Positions 25,316 to 34,315 of a stretch of DNA of 34,333 nucleotides are shown here, in pieces (the first letter of the stretch is position 1; the number at the start of each line of letters is the position of its first letter). Below the pieces are notes generated by a model. The model did not search any database. It was not told where the DNA came from and saw only the letters and a program-made list of their open reading frames with translations. A program made the position numbers and the translations under genes. This DNA is from Bacteroidales bacterium UBA3388. Its GTDB lineage: Bacteria; Bacteroidota; Bacteroidia; Bacteroidales; P3. The stretch covers positions 1 to 34,333 of the forward strand of contig DEPQ01000073.1 of the NCBI GenBank assembly GCA_002358855.1, written 5' to 3'.

Positions 25316-27876
25316 TGTTTATAAATAAAGTAGCAAAAGATATAGCAAAACACAGCAATGAATATTTGCTTGATTTGCAAGTATTATTTTCAAATAGACG
25401 TGCAATAAAATATTTTAAGAAAGAATTAAAGGAAGAGAAGAAAGAAACATTTTTTTCTCCTGATTGCAAAAGTATTGCAGACTTTGTTGATGAGTATTCT
25501 TTGCTTAAAACAGCAGATGAATTTTCACTTATCTATCAATTATTCCTTTCTTACAAAGCAGTTATAGGCGAAAACGATAACGAAACCTTTGAATCGTTTT
25601 ACAATTGGGGTAAAATAATTCTTTCGGACTTTGACGACATTGACAAAAACCTTGTTGATGCAAAACAAGTCTTTCAACTAATTGAAGAATACAAAGAAAT
25701 AGAAAACGCTTTTGACTACCTAAGCGAAGAACAAAAAGAATTATTAAATAGTTTCTTTACAATTTTCAAAGACAAAAGCGAACTAAAATCTAATTTCATT
25801 AGAATATGGAATTGTTTGGCCGAAATATATTGCGACTTCAAAGAAAACCTACAACAACAAGGCATAGGATATTCTGGAATGATTTACAGAGATTTCTTAG
25901 ATCGCATAAAAAACGGAGAAATCGCCTTTCGCAATCAAAATTTCGCAATCATAGGTTTCAATGTACTCAATAAATGTGAAGAAAACATTTTTAAATTTCT
26001 AAAAAGCAATTATTCCGTAGATTTTTATTGGGATTACGATGAATATTACACAAAATCGGACTTTCAAGAAGCAGGAATATTTATGAAAGAAAACTTAAAA
26101 AATTTTCCGCATAACCAAGATTTTGCAAAAAACGACTTCAACGCAATCACTACCAACAAAGAAAAAATAAACATAATAAAGACTTCTTTTGACAATGAAA
26201 ACGCTCACTACATAAAAACTTGGATTAAGGATTTGCAAACAAAATATGGAAAAGATTTAGAGCAAAATCAAATCGCAATCATACTCGGAAATGAAAATCT
26301 TTTACCGTTTGTGATAAAAGCCTTACCAGAAAAAATTGGCGAAAAGCCAACAACGGTAAATATTGCAATGGGGTACCCCCTTTCAAACCTACCTTTATTC
26401 AACGAAATAGAAGAAAAAATAGACCAAATCCAAAAAGAAGAAAAATCTATAATAGAACAAATAGATGAGTTATGTGATTTCATAAACACAAAAGGCATTT
26501 TAGCCTACGAAAACAAAATAAAACAAAGTTGTTTTAGCATAATAAAAATGCTAAGCGACTTTAAACAAACACTTTCTTTTAACAAGATAGAATTTTTACA
26601 AAACAATTTTTTAAAAAAGACCTTACTCTTCTTGCTAAGACGCTTACATATTCCTTTTGAATCAGATGCGGTTGATGGATTACAAATAATGGGATTATTA
26701 GAAAGCAGAAATCTTAACTTCAAACACGTGCTTGTCCTTTCGGCAAACGATGAAAACATTCCGCGAGTCAATAACATAAATTCTTTTATTCCTTTTTCGC
26801 TAAGAAATGCCTTTGGTTTGATTGATCAAAACAAAAAAATTGCAGTCTTTGCTTACTATTTTTACAGATTATTCCAAAGTCGCAAAAATTTAGATTTTGT
26901 TTACAGCACTATTGGTTCAGGAGGAAAAATCAAAGAAATCACGAGATTTTTACTTCAATTAAGGCTTGAAAGCACAATTGATTTTGAGGAAAAAACTATT
27001 TCTTTCCCTTTGAGCGAGCAAGAGGAGATAAAAAGCGACAATCTTTTTAAAAAAACAGAAGAAGAGTTAGAAATATTAAAAAACAAGGCTTTTTCTGCGT
27101 CTATGATAAACACTTATTTGGATTGCGGCAGGAAATTCTTTTTCAAATACATTAAAAAATTAGAAAAGCCAGAAGAAGGCGATATTTCTTACTTAGCATT
27201 TGGTAATCTATTTCATAAATCAGCAGAGTGTTTTGTAGAAAACGACTATAAAACTCCTATTGAAGAGTGTATAAACAAAGGTTTTGAGCAGTTAAAAGAA
27301 GAAGAAAAAGCAAGCATCACTCAATCTGCAAAAGACACCTGCATAAAATATCTTCAATCCTTAGAAAAATATTACAAAAGTGATAATACATTCCTAAAAG
27401 CCGAAGAAAAAATCGAAGGAGTAGAAGTACATTTAAATAATTTGAGCCTAAAACTCTACGGAATCATAGACCGCATTGATAAAACCCCTAATGGAGATTA
27501 CATTGTCATTGATTACAAAACAAGCAAAAGCAGAAAAGAATTTGATAACAATATAGAAAATTTATTTAACAGCGAGTTGGCAGAAAAAAGAAACACTTAC
27601 GCTTTGCAAATTCTTTTTTACGCTTATTTACTCCAACGAAAAGGTTACAATGTCATAGACACGCAACTGATTTATCCTCATTTGCTTCAAAAAAATCCTT
27701 ATTGTAGTGTTTCGGAGTTTAATAAAGAAATTTACAACGAGTATGAAGAGCATTTAAAAGCTTGTTTAGAAGAAATTTTCGATAAAGACAAGGATTGGAA
27801 TAGCACAAAAAATTGTAAATATTGCGATTACACAGAAATTTGTAGTAATTTTGAAGACTCAAACGAAGAAGAATAA
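25315..27876 (+). CDS. addB: AddB-type subunit with Fe-S PD-(D/E)xK nuclease domain
   Basis: 853 residues, overlapping addA by one base (TAATG). The N-terminal 580 residues are a degenerate helicase-like region without a Walker A motif (the stretch TTVNIAMGYPLSNLPLF is typical of AddB-like proteins). The C-terminal nuclease has FGNLFHK, GIIDRID, VIDYKTSK at about 731-738 and the ALQILFYAYLL helix. Cysteines C604, C834, C837 and C843 (DCGRKF ... NCKYCDYTEIC) frame the nuclease domain in the AddB 4Fe-4S pattern, where the cluster clamps the domain. The protein is shorter than Firmicutes AddB. It is followed 8 bases later by an M16 peptidase, so all four genes to 30516 may share a transcript. 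Confidence 0.88.
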   Translation: MFINKVAKDIAKHSNEYLLDLQVLFSNRRAIKYFKKELKEEKKETFFSPDCKSIADFVDEYSLLKTADEFSLIYQLFLSYKAVIGENDNETFESFYNWGKIILSDFDDIDKNLVDAKQVFQLIEEYKEIENAFDYLSEEQKELLNSFFTIFKDKSELKSNFIRIWNCLAEIYCDFKENLQQQGIGYSGMIYRDFLDRIKNGEIAFRNQNFAIIGFNVLNKCEENIFKFLKSNYSVDFYWDYDEYYTKSDFQEAGIFMKENLKNFPHNQDFAKNDFNAITTNKEKINIIKTSFDNENAHYIKTWIKDLQTKYGKDLEQNQIAIILGNENLLPFVIKALPEKIGEKPTTVNIAMGYPLSNLPLFNEIEEKIDQIQKEEKSIIEQIDELCDFINTKGILAYENKIKQSCFSIIKMLSDFKQTLSFNKIEFLQNNFLKKTLLFLLRRLHIPFESDAVDGLQIMGLLESRNLNFKHVLVLSANDENIPRVNNINSFIPFSLRNAFGLIDQNKKIAVFAYYFYRLFQSRKNLDFVYSTIGSGGKIKEITRFLLQLRLESTIDFEEKTISFPLSEQEEIKSDNLFKKTEEELEILKNKAFSASMINTYLDCGRKFFFKYIKKLEKPEEGDISYLAFGNLFHKSAECFVENDYKTPIEECINKGFEQLKEEEKASITQSAKDTCIKYLQSLEKYYKSDNTFLKAEEKIEGVEVHLNNLSLKLYGIIDRIDKTPNGDYIVIDYKTSKSRKEFDNNIENLFNSELAEKRNTYALQILFYAYLLQRKGYNVIDTQLIYPHLLQKNPYCSVSEFNKEIYNEYEEHLKACLEEIFDKDKDWNSTKNCKYCDYTEICSNFEDSNEEE

Positions 27877-27884
27877 TAGAAATA

Positions 27885-29126
27885 ATGATAAATTTTGAGT
27901 CTTTTCAATTAGAAAATGGATTGAGAGTAGTGTTTAATCAAGACAAAAACACTACTCTTGTCGCTGTTAATTTACTATATGAAATTGGAGCAAAGCACGA
28001 AGATGATGATGCAACAGGTTTTGCTCATCTTTTTGAACACTTAATGTTTTCGGGCAGTAAAAACTATGAGAATTACGACCAAATAGTTGAACGATTAGGT
28101 GGAGAAAGTAACGCTTTTACTAATAACGACATCACAAACTATTATCTAAGCGTGCCAAACATTTATTTGCAACACGCTTTGGACTTAGAAGCCGACAGAA
28201 TGCAAAATCTAAACCTCAATCAAAAGAGTTTAGATGTACAAAAGAGCGTTGTGATAGAGGAATTCAAACAAAGATATATCAATCAGCCTTACGGAGATTT
28301 GTGGAAAGAGATAAGACAACTTTCTTTCACTCTTCACCCCTATCAACATCAAACAATAGGAAAATGTATTGAGCATATTGAAAACGTAAGCCTTGAAAGA
28401 GCAAAACAATTCTATGAAAACTACTACACTCCCTCAAATGCAATTCTTGCAATTTCAGGAAACGTAGAGTTAAGTGAGTTAAAAACAATGGTAGAAAACT
28501 CTTTTGGAAAAATCCCTTACAAAAAAACAATTAAGAAAGCCTACCCTTGTGAGCCTAAGCAAAGTGAAAATCGCAAGAAAACAGTCAAAGCCGATGTGCC
28601 TGCTAACTTAATTTGCATCATTTTTCAAATGGGGGGACGTCTAAGCGAAGATTATTATAAATACGATCTTATTTCCGATGTGCTTTCTAACGGAAAAAGC
28701 ACACGTTTGTATAACAGCTTGGTTGTAAATCAACAATTATTTACCGAAATCAACGCTTTCATCACAGGAGAAGACGATTGCGGGCTTTTTGTCGTTACAG
28801 GAAAATATAGAGATGGCGTAAGCATAGAGCAAGGTGAAGAAGCAATTTGGAAAGAGTTGAAATCAATGCAAGAAAATATGATAACCGAAAACGAATTGCA
28901 GAAAATGAAAAACAAAAACGATGCAAACTCTACTTTCGGCAACATAAAAGCCTTAGACAAAGCAATGAATCTTGCTTATTTCACTCACCTTGAAGGAAAA
29001 ACCTCTTTAATAAATCAAGAAAGAGAGCAATACAATAAAGTAAGTCTTGAAGATTTACAAACGCTTGCAAACAACCTATTCAACAACACAAATTATTCAA
29101 CATTGTATTATTTAAAAAATAAATAA
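27885..29126 (+). CDS. M16-family zinc peptidase (single-domain pair form)
   Basis: 413 residues, no signal peptide. The inverted zinc motif H48-L-F-E51-H52 (FAHLFEHLMFSGS) is followed by the distal glutamate region VVIEEFKQR and the GGESNAFTNNDITNYY strand. This is the pitrilysin/insulinase type that degrades short unfolded peptides. A second inactive M16 lobe lies in the C-terminal half (YDLISDVLSNGKSTRLYNSL), so one chain holds both halves of a clamshell monomer that should dimerise. Many Bacteroidetes encode an active and an inactive M16 pair; only one is here. It starts 8 bases after addB and ends 1 base before the transporter gene. Confidence 0.93.
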   Translation: MINFESFQLENGLRVVFNQDKNTTLVAVNLLYEIGAKHEDDDATGFAHLFEHLMFSGSKNYENYDQIVERLGGESNAFTNNDITNYYLSVPNIYLQHALDLEADRMQNLNLNQKSLDVQKSVVIEEFKQRYINQPYGDLWKEIRQLSFTLHPYQHQTIGKCIEHIENVSLERAKQFYENYYTPSNAILAISGNVELSELKTMVENSFGKIPYKKTIKKAYPCEPKQSENRKKTVKADVPANLICIIFQMGGRLSEDYYKYDLISDVLSNGKSTRLYNSLVVNQQLFTEINAFITGEDDCGLFVVTGKYRDGVSIEQGEEAIWKELKSMQENMITENELQKMKNKNDANSTFGNIKALDKAMNLAYFTHLEGKTSLINQEREQYNKVSLEDLQTLANNLFNNTNYSTLYYLKNK

Positions 29127-29127
29127 A

Positions 29128-30516
29128 ATGACAACAACAAGTTTAAAAAAAGGGCAAAACATAATGCCTATGATTTCAATTACAATCCTCTTTTTTATGT
29201 GGGGATTCATCACTTCTTTGAACGATATTTTGATTCCTTTTCTTAAAGAAATCTATTCACTTTCTCACTTTGAGGCAAACATCGTTCAATTCGCATTCTT
29301 TATCGCTTATTTCGTAGGGGCATTTGCTTTCTACATTCTTTCCTTGAAAAAGAAAGACCCTATTAGCAAATGGGGCTACAAAACAACAATTGTAATAGGA
29401 CTTGTTATCTCTTCTGTGGCTTGTTCTTTGTTTGCCTTTGCTGCTTACAAGGCTTTGAGTTTTGCTATCTTCCTTTGCACCTTGTTTTGTTTAGGTTTAG
29501 GACTCACCTTCTTGCAAATTGCAGCTAATCCTTTCGTTGCAATCATTGGAGAGCCTCAAACTGCTTCTTCTCGTTTGAATCTTTCTCAGGCATTCAACTC
29601 TTTGGGTACTACCTTAGGACCTGCCTTAGGTGGATATTTGATTTTCACAATGTTTAAGCCGGAAGAAAATCAAGGACCTTCAACCGTAGTTATTCCTTAC
29701 TTGGTTTTAGCAGGACTTTTATTGCTTGTTGCAATTTTTATCTACTTTTCTAAAATCAACACAACAATTGAAGAAGAAACATCAGTAAGTAAGAAAACTT
29801 CTATTTGGTCTAAGCCTTACACAATACTTGGTGCCTTAGGTATTTTCTTCTATGTAGGAGCAGAAGTAGCAGTTGGTAGCAACATTGTTTCGTATCTAAA
29901 AGAGAATTACAATATGGAAGAAAGTCTTGCTTCGGCATATCTTTCTTATTATTGGGGTGGTGCTATGATTGGACGTTTTCTCGGTTCGGTTTCTTTGAGT
30001 AGTTTGAAGATAGAAAAGAAATTGCTTTATATGTTATTGCTTGCCGCAACAGGATTTGCAGTAATATTCTTTATAAACAATTCTTTGCATGGTTTAAGTT
30101 TTGAAAAGGTTTGGATTTTCTTGTTGTTTATCGCTTTGAACTTCGTTGGTTTATTTATTGGCAAGGGAAAAACTGCTCGCAGCTTAGCAATTTTTGCTTT
30201 TGTTAATGTTTGCTTGATTGTTTTAAGCCTTTCTATCAATTCTCCTTTGGTAATTTGGACTTTACTTGCGATAGGGTTGTTTAATTCTATTATGTGGTCA
30301 AATGTTTTCACCCTTGCAATTGACGGATTGAAAGAACAAACCTCACAAGTCTCTTCAATGTTGATTATGATGATAGTCGGCGGAGCAGTACTTCCTCCTT
30401 TACAAGGACTTTTAGCCGATGCAACAAACATAAGCATTTCTTTCCTAATCCCGATGGTGTCTTACGCTTATTTATTCTTCTATGGAATTAAGGGATTCAA
30501 AATAGGGAAAAAATAA
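29128..30516 (+). CDS. FucP/GluP-type sugar:proton symporter (MFS)
   Basis: 462 residues with about 12 membrane segments, in the fucose permease branch of the major facilitator superfamily. The N-terminus has FFMWGFITSLNDILIPFLK, in which the N-D pair fits the FucP substrate and proton site. LQIAANPFVAIIGEPQTASSRLNLSQAFNSLGTTLGPALGGYL is the sugar-transporter signature of this branch. Later VGAEVAVGSNIVSYL and YYWGGAMIGRFLGS match the second half. The substrate (fucose, glucose, galactose or another sugar) cannot be told, and no catabolic gene is adjacent. The link to a peptidase and repair genes is likely incidental. A double hairpin follows. Confidence 0.93.
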   Translation: MTTTSLKKGQNIMPMISITILFFMWGFITSLNDILIPFLKEIYSLSHFEANIVQFAFFIAYFVGAFAFYILSLKKKDPISKWGYKTTIVIGLVISSVACSLFAFAAYKALSFAIFLCTLFCLGLGLTFLQIAANPFVAIIGEPQTASSRLNLSQAFNSLGTTLGPALGGYLIFTMFKPEENQGPSTVVIPYLVLAGLLLLVAIFIYFSKINTTIEEETSVSKKTSIWSKPYTILGALGIFFYVGAEVAVGSNIVSYLKENYNMEESLASAYLSYYWGGAMIGRFLGSVSLSSLKIEKKLLYMLLLAATGFAVIFFINNSLHGLSFEKVWIFLLFIALNFVGLFIGKGKTARSLAIFAFVNVCLIVLSLSINSPLVIWTLLAIGLFNSIMWSNVFTLAIDGLKEQTSQVSSMLIMMIVGGAVLPPLQGLLADATNISISFLIPMVSYAYLFFYGIKGFKIGKK

Positions 30517-30517
30517 G

Positions 30518-30544
30518 CCTAAGAATTAAGATATTTTTTCTTAG
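30518..30544 (+). terminator. weak hairpin after the transporter gene
   Basis: CTAAGAA (30519-30525) pairs with TTCTTAG (30538-30544) over a 12-base loop. It lies 2 bases after the stop and could be a worn version of the stronger hairpin next to it, since CCTAAGA (30518-30524) could also pair with TCTTAGG (30560-30566). Confidence 0.5.
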
Positions 30545-30551
30545 ACTTAAT

Positions 30552-30595
30552 AAAATAACTCTTAGGAATAATTTACTAATCCTAAGAGTTATTTT
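30552..30595. terminator. bidirectional terminator hairpin, recurrent type (copy 2)
   Basis: A perfect 16-bp stem (30552-30567 with 30580-30595) has a 12-base loop and T runs on the right, A runs on the left. It serves the + transporter gene and the - aroA gene. Its right arm contains the last codons and TAG of aroA. Its core is 26/30 identical to the hairpin at 15613-15642. Confidence 0.85.
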
Positions 30596-31784
30596 TTATT
30601 TTCTTTATTTCATTCCAATAGTTTGGGAAAGACTTGCTTACGCAGTTGGGATTTTCTATTTCAATCCCCTTATATCTAAAAGCAAGTAAGTAAAACGCCA
30701 TCGCCATTCTATGGTCTTGATAGGTTTCTATTAGAATTGGCAAATTATTATGGCGTATTTGCGATTTATCTATACTTAAAACATCTTCTTTTATAGTGGC
30801 TTTTATATTTAATTTCTCTATTTGTTTTATTGCGCTATTGAGTCTGTCGGATTCTTTTAAGGATAGGGTTTGCAATCCTGTGTATGAGATTTGCGAATCG
30901 GTACATACATCGGCTATTAGCACTGGAAGAAACAAGTCGGGACAGGTTGTAAAATCTATTTGTTGGTTTTGTTTTTCTATTTCGGGATTGTATTCTATTG
31001 TTGCTCCTTCTTGTGTGAAGGTTGTAGTTACTCCAAAGCTTCTTTCAAAGATTTCTTTAATTATTTTGTCGCCTTGTAGGCTGTTTTCTTTGAGTTGTGG
31101 TAGGAATATTTTGTGTGATTTAGATATTGCTACTAAGGCGTAGAAGAAAGAGGCTGACGACCAATCGGCTTCAAAGGTTTCTTCTTCTATTTTATAGCAA
31201 CCTTGCTTTATATCTATGATGTTGTTTTTTCTTTCTAAGTCTATGCCATAGTTTTTCATCATAGAAAGCGTCATATCTATGTAGGAAAGTGAGGTTTGTG
31301 TCTCTGGGTATTCTATTTTTAACCCTCCTTTGCAATATGGGGCTATCATAGATATTGCACTTACAATTTGGCTGCTTTGTGAGGAGGATAGTTTTATTGT
31401 TTTGTTGCCTTGAAGATTTTGTCCTTTGATTTTAAGAGGGAATATCTTTGTTTGAGAAAAGGTTTTTATTTCTGCTCCTAATTGTTTTAAAGCATCTATT
31501 AAGGGAAGTATTGGACGGTGATTCATCCTCTCATCTGCATTTATTTGCCAATTACCTTTTGTTGCTGAAAGCAATGCTATGAGAAAACGAGTTGTTGTGC
31601 CTGCGTTTTGAGTGTTAAAGATTGTGGTTTCTTGGTTTGTTATTTGTTTTAATATGCTTTGAAGTAAGAGTGTATCGTCTGATTGCGAAAGGTGGGTGAA
31701 TGTTTTTTTGCTTTTAGATAAAAAGTGCATTATCAAAAGTCTATTGCTAATGCTTTTGGAGTAAGGAATATTGATTTGTATCAT
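30582..31784 (-). CDS. aroA: 3-phosphoshikimate 1-carboxyvinyltransferase (EPSP synthase)
   Basis: AroA joins PEP and shikimate-3-phosphate in the chorismate pathway. At 400 residues it is somewhat shorter than E. coli AroA. PYSKSISNRLLIM (family P-x-SKS-x3-R), NTQNAGTTTRFLIALL, ERMNHRPILPLIDAL, SSQSSQIVSAI, DWSSASFFYALVA, LKESDRLNSA and YQDHRMAMAFYLLA are all recognisable, with the catalytic Lys, Arg and Glu positions present. I take the ATG at 31784, which overlaps the preceding TGA by one base (TGATG); the in-frame TTG at 31787 is less likely. Its 3' end lies in a terminator stem. No other aro gene is nearby, and it is coupled to the sigma-54 activator gene upstream. Confidence 0.95.
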   Translation of the reverse strand: MIQINIPYSKSISNRLLIMHFLSKSKKTFTHLSQSDDTLLLQSILKQITNQETTIFNTQNAGTTTRFLIALLSATKGNWQINADERMNHRPILPLIDALKQLGAEIKTFSQTKIFPLKIKGQNLQGNKTIKLSSSQSSQIVSAISMIAPYCKGGLKIEYPETQTSLSYIDMTLSMMKNYGIDLERKNNIIDIKQGCYKIEEETFEADWSSASFFYALVAISKSHKIFLPQLKENSLQGDKIIKEIFERSFGVTTTFTQEGATIEYNPEIEKQNQQIDFTTCPDLFLPVLIADVCTDSQISYTGLQTLSLKESDRLNSAIKQIEKLNIKATIKEDVLSIDKSQIRHNNLPILIETYQDHRMAMAFYLLAFRYKGIEIENPNCVSKSFPNYWNEIKKIKNNS

Positions 31785-32956
31785 CAATCTTTGTTGTTTA
31801 GTCCGTATTCTGTTATTTTGCGATAAAGTGTGCGTTCGGAAAAGCCTAATTCTTTTGCTGCTAAGCCTCGTTTTCCATTGTTTCTTTCTAAGGCTTCTAT
31901 TATGGCTGTACGTTCTAAGTCTTTTAGATTTTGAGTTGTTGGTGCATCTTCCATTGTTACAAATTCTTCTTCTTCGTTTGAGGGTAGAAGTAAGGATTTT
32001 TGTTGAATAGGTGTTGTTTCTAATAACTGCCTTACAAAGTTTTTTAGCTGTTCTAATTCATTTCTTAACTCTAATACGTCTTTGTGATTTTGCAATACCA
32101 TTCTTATGATGTCATCTCTATTCTCGGAAGTTTCTTCTCTTTGTTCGCTTAGTATAGGGAGCTTTTCTAAGATAGGAATGTATTTTTGTAGTGTTGGTAA
32201 ATCAATATCGCGATTCATTTCTAAAATAGATATTCTTTCGGCTATGTTTTTTAGTTCTCTTACGTTTCCTTTCCAACGATAGTTTTTTAGATATTCTGTT
32301 GCTTCTTGTGAAAGGTTTATTCGCGGTACTTGATATTTGTCTGCATGTTCGCGAGAGAAGTAACGAAACAATAGTGGTATGTCTTCTCTTCTTTCTCTTA
32401 GCGAGGGTACATTTATAACTACTTGATTTAATCTATAATAAAGGTCTTCTCTAAATTTGCCTTTTTCTACTGCTTTGTAGAGATTGACATTTGTTGCTGC
32501 TACTACTCTTACATCAACCTTTATTGCTTTTGATGATCCTACGGGAATAATTTCTCCGTTCTCTAAGATTCTTAATAGTTTCGATTGTGTGGTGATTGGA
32601 AGTTCTCCTATTTCGTCTAAAAATATTGTTCCTTTATCTGCTTCTGCGAAATAGCCTTTCCTATCCTTATCTGCTCCTGTAAAAGAGCCTTTTATATGTC
32701 CAAATAACTCGCTTTCGATTGTGCCTTCGGGTATTGCTGCACAGTTTACTGCTATATAGTTGTGTTGTTTTCGTCTGCTGTTTTGATGAATTATGCGTGC
32801 AAAGACGTCTTTCCCTACTCCACTTTCTCCTGTTATTACAATAGTGGAATCTGTTGGTGCAACTCTAACTGCAATGCTTACTGCTTCATTTAGTTTGTTG
32901 TCATTGCCAATTATTCTGAAATTCTTTTTTACCGCAGATATATCAATATTTTGCAT
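31784..32956 (-). CDS. sigma-54-dependent activator without receiver domain
   Basis: 390 residues in the NtrC/PspF class. A short N-terminus leads straight into the AAA+ domain: Walker A GESGVGK at 43-49, the sigma-54 contact loop GSFTGA at 90-95 (usual form GAFTGA), Walker B GTIFLDEIGE at 109-118 and LRRERRE-type LRERREDIP, then AAATN-like VVAATN. The C-terminus (RNNGKRGLAAKELGFSERTLYRKITEYGL) is a Fis-type helix-turn-helix. A linker of about 80 residues rich in E, Q and N precedes it. With no receiver or ligand domain, control would come from a partner or from expression, as in PspF. The promoter and a palindrome lie just upstream. Rpon itself is not in the window. Confidence 0.93.
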   Translation of the reverse strand: MQNIDISAVKKNFRIIGNDNKLNEAVSIAVRVAPTDSTIVITGESGVGKDVFARIIHQNSRRKQHNYIAVNCAAIPEGTIESELFGHIKGSFTGADKDRKGYFAEADKGTIFLDEIGELPITTQSKLLRILENGEIIPVGSSKAIKVDVRVVAATNVNLYKAVEKGKFREDLYYRLNQVVINVPSLRERREDIPLLFRYFSREHADKYQVPRINLSQEATEYLKNYRWKGNVRELKNIAERISILEMNRDIDLPTLQKYIPILEKLPILSEQREETSENRDDIIRMVLQNHKDVLELRNELEQLKNFVRQLLETTPIQQKSLLLPSNEEEEFVTMEDAPTTQNLKDLERTAIIEALERNNGKRGLAAKELGFSERTLYRKITEYGLNNKD

Positions 32957-32976
32957 AATGAGTAATTTTGAATTTG

Positions 32977-33006
32977 CAAAGATAAGAATTTATGACAATT
33001 TGTCAG
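32977..33006 (-). promoter_or_regulatory. promoter for the sigma-54 activator, overlapped by a palindrome
   Basis: Minus-strand TATCTTTG (32984-32977) fits the -7 element; CTG (33006-33004) lies 19 bases upstream where TTG is expected. The 13-base perfect palindrome TGACAATTTGTCA at 32993-33005 covers the -33 region and could be an operator. Confidence 0.5.
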
Positions 33007-33011
33007 AATTA

Positions 33012-34085
33012 TTAAAATAAATACCTAAACGGCAAAAGGATTACTTCGCTTAGGCGTTGGAAAAATGAGCGTTTTTTCCATTCTTGATAGTCAAAAGATA
33101 TGCAATGTTTTAATGTGGAATCAAAGTGTTGTCTTAATTGTGGTAACATTGTTGATTCTGTTCCTATAAGTGCTAATTCGTATTGATAGCGAAAGCTTCT
33201 GTAATCGAAATTAGCTGAACTTATTGAAAATATTTGATTGTCTATCATTAGACCTTTGGAGTGTAGATTGCTTTGTGTGTAAAAATAGATTTTTACGCCT
33301 GCTTGATGTAGGATTCCTAAGTAATGTCTTCGGATTATATCAACAAATTTTACATCGGAATGATTTGGCATAATTACAATGGTGTTTACCCCTCTTTGTA
33401 CGGCTTCGCAAAGGTGTTTTCTAAGGTTATGTCCTGGTAAAAAGTAGGGTGTTTCTATTATTATCTCACTTTTTGCTTTTGAAATCATTCTTTCGTATTT
33501 GGTTTTTATCTTTTGGCGATAGATATTAGGGAAATCTTGTATGAAGACCCATTCTCCTGAATGTAAGTGTCGCTTTGAACCAATGTTTTTAAAAGAATAA
33601 CGTTCAAAGGAACGATAACTGTCTTTGAAAGAACGTCTAAAAATTGCTAATAGGTCTTCATCTTTTATTCTTACGTTAAGTTCTCGCCAATTTAAGCAGT
33701 AGGCTGAAATGTTTGATGAGCCTATATAGGCTATTTCCGAGTCTATGATTACTAATTTTCTGTGATTACGACAGTGATTTTTTGCAAGAAATGCTTTTCC
33801 AAATTTCATTTTTCGGTAAATCCTTACCTCTGCACCTTCTTTTATTAGTGGCTCAAAAAATGTCTTATCTCTACCTGTCCCCCATGCATCAACAAGCAAT
33901 TTAACCTCTACTCCTTCTTTTAGTTTATCATAAATAGCAGAGCGGAACTTTTCTCCCATAGCGTCTTTGTTGAATCGAAAGATTTCAATCCAAATACTCT
34001 GCTTTGCTTGCTTTATATCGCTAAGCATAGACTCAAAGAGAAGTAAATTATCGTCAAAAATTTTAAATTTTTCTTGCATCTGCAC
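33012..34085 (-). CDS. phospholipase D-family cardiolipin synthase-like protein
   Basis: 357 residues with two HKD motifs: H108-x-K110-x4-D115 (NHRKLVIIDSEIAYIGSSN) and H275-x-K277-x4-D282 (HSKGLMIDNQIFSISSANFD). Two such motifs form one active site, as in ClsA/ClsB, which join two phosphatidylglycerol molecules to make cardiolipin. There is no N-terminal membrane pair, unlike ClsA, so it resembles ClsB or ClsC more; other PLD-type phosphatidyl transferases are possible. A basic, aromatic C-terminal tail (WKKRSFFQRLSEVILLPFRYLF) may bind the membrane. It ends 55 bases before the activator start, so it may be transcribed separately. Confidence 0.9.
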   Translation of the reverse strand: MQMQEKFKIFDDNLLLFESMLSDIKQAKQSIWIEIFRFNKDAMGEKFRSAIYDKLKEGVEVKLLVDAWGTGRDKTFFEPLIKEGAEVRIYRKMKFGKAFLAKNHCRNHRKLVIIDSEIAYIGSSNISAYCLNWRELNVRIKDEDLLAIFRRSFKDSYRSFERYSFKNIGSKRHLHSGEWVFIQDFPNIYRQKIKTKYERMISKAKSEIIIETPYFLPGHNLRKHLCEAVQRGVNTIVIMPNHSDVKFVDIIRRHYLGILHQAGVKIYFYTQSNLHSKGLMIDNQIFSISSANFDYRSFRYQYELALIGTESTMLPQLRQHFDSTLKHCISFDYQEWKKRSFFQRLSEVILLPFRYLF

Positions 34086-34120
34086 TTATTTACAACTAAT
34101 GATAACGTAAATAACTCATA

Positions 34121-34128
34121 CAAAAGTA
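34121..34128 (-). promoter_or_regulatory. possible -7 element for the PLD-family gene
   Basis: Minus-strand TACTTTTG matches TAnnTTTG and would give a leader of about 28 bases to the ATG at 34085. No TTG is found 19-21 bases upstream, so this is only half supported. The rest of the 230-base AT-rich gap up to the tRNA shows no other gene. Confidence 0.35.
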
Positions 34129-34242
34129 TAAATTTTTCTTAATTTCATTTTTTTTATTGTTTAAAACAAAATCTTAATCAACTGATTTATAACAATAAAC
34201 AAATATTTTAGCAAATTTGTTCTAAAAATAATTGCAAAAAAA

Positions 34243-34273
34243 TTTGGTAAGAAGAAAAAAAGACGTAATTTTG
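34243..34273 (+). promoter_or_regulatory. promoter for the tRNA-Ser gene
   Basis: TTTG at 34243-34246, a 19-base spacer and TAATTTTG at 34266-34273 match the consensus. The transcript would start near 34280, about 36 bases before the tRNA. Confidence 0.6.
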
Positions 34274-34315
34274 CAATCCCAATTCACGAGAAACGCAAGG
34301 TTTTTCAGTAGAATT

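Noticed and set aside
31785..31787. TTG start for aroA
   Set aside because: The ATG at 31784 is adjacent, gives a standard N-terminus and a one-base overlap with the upstream stop.
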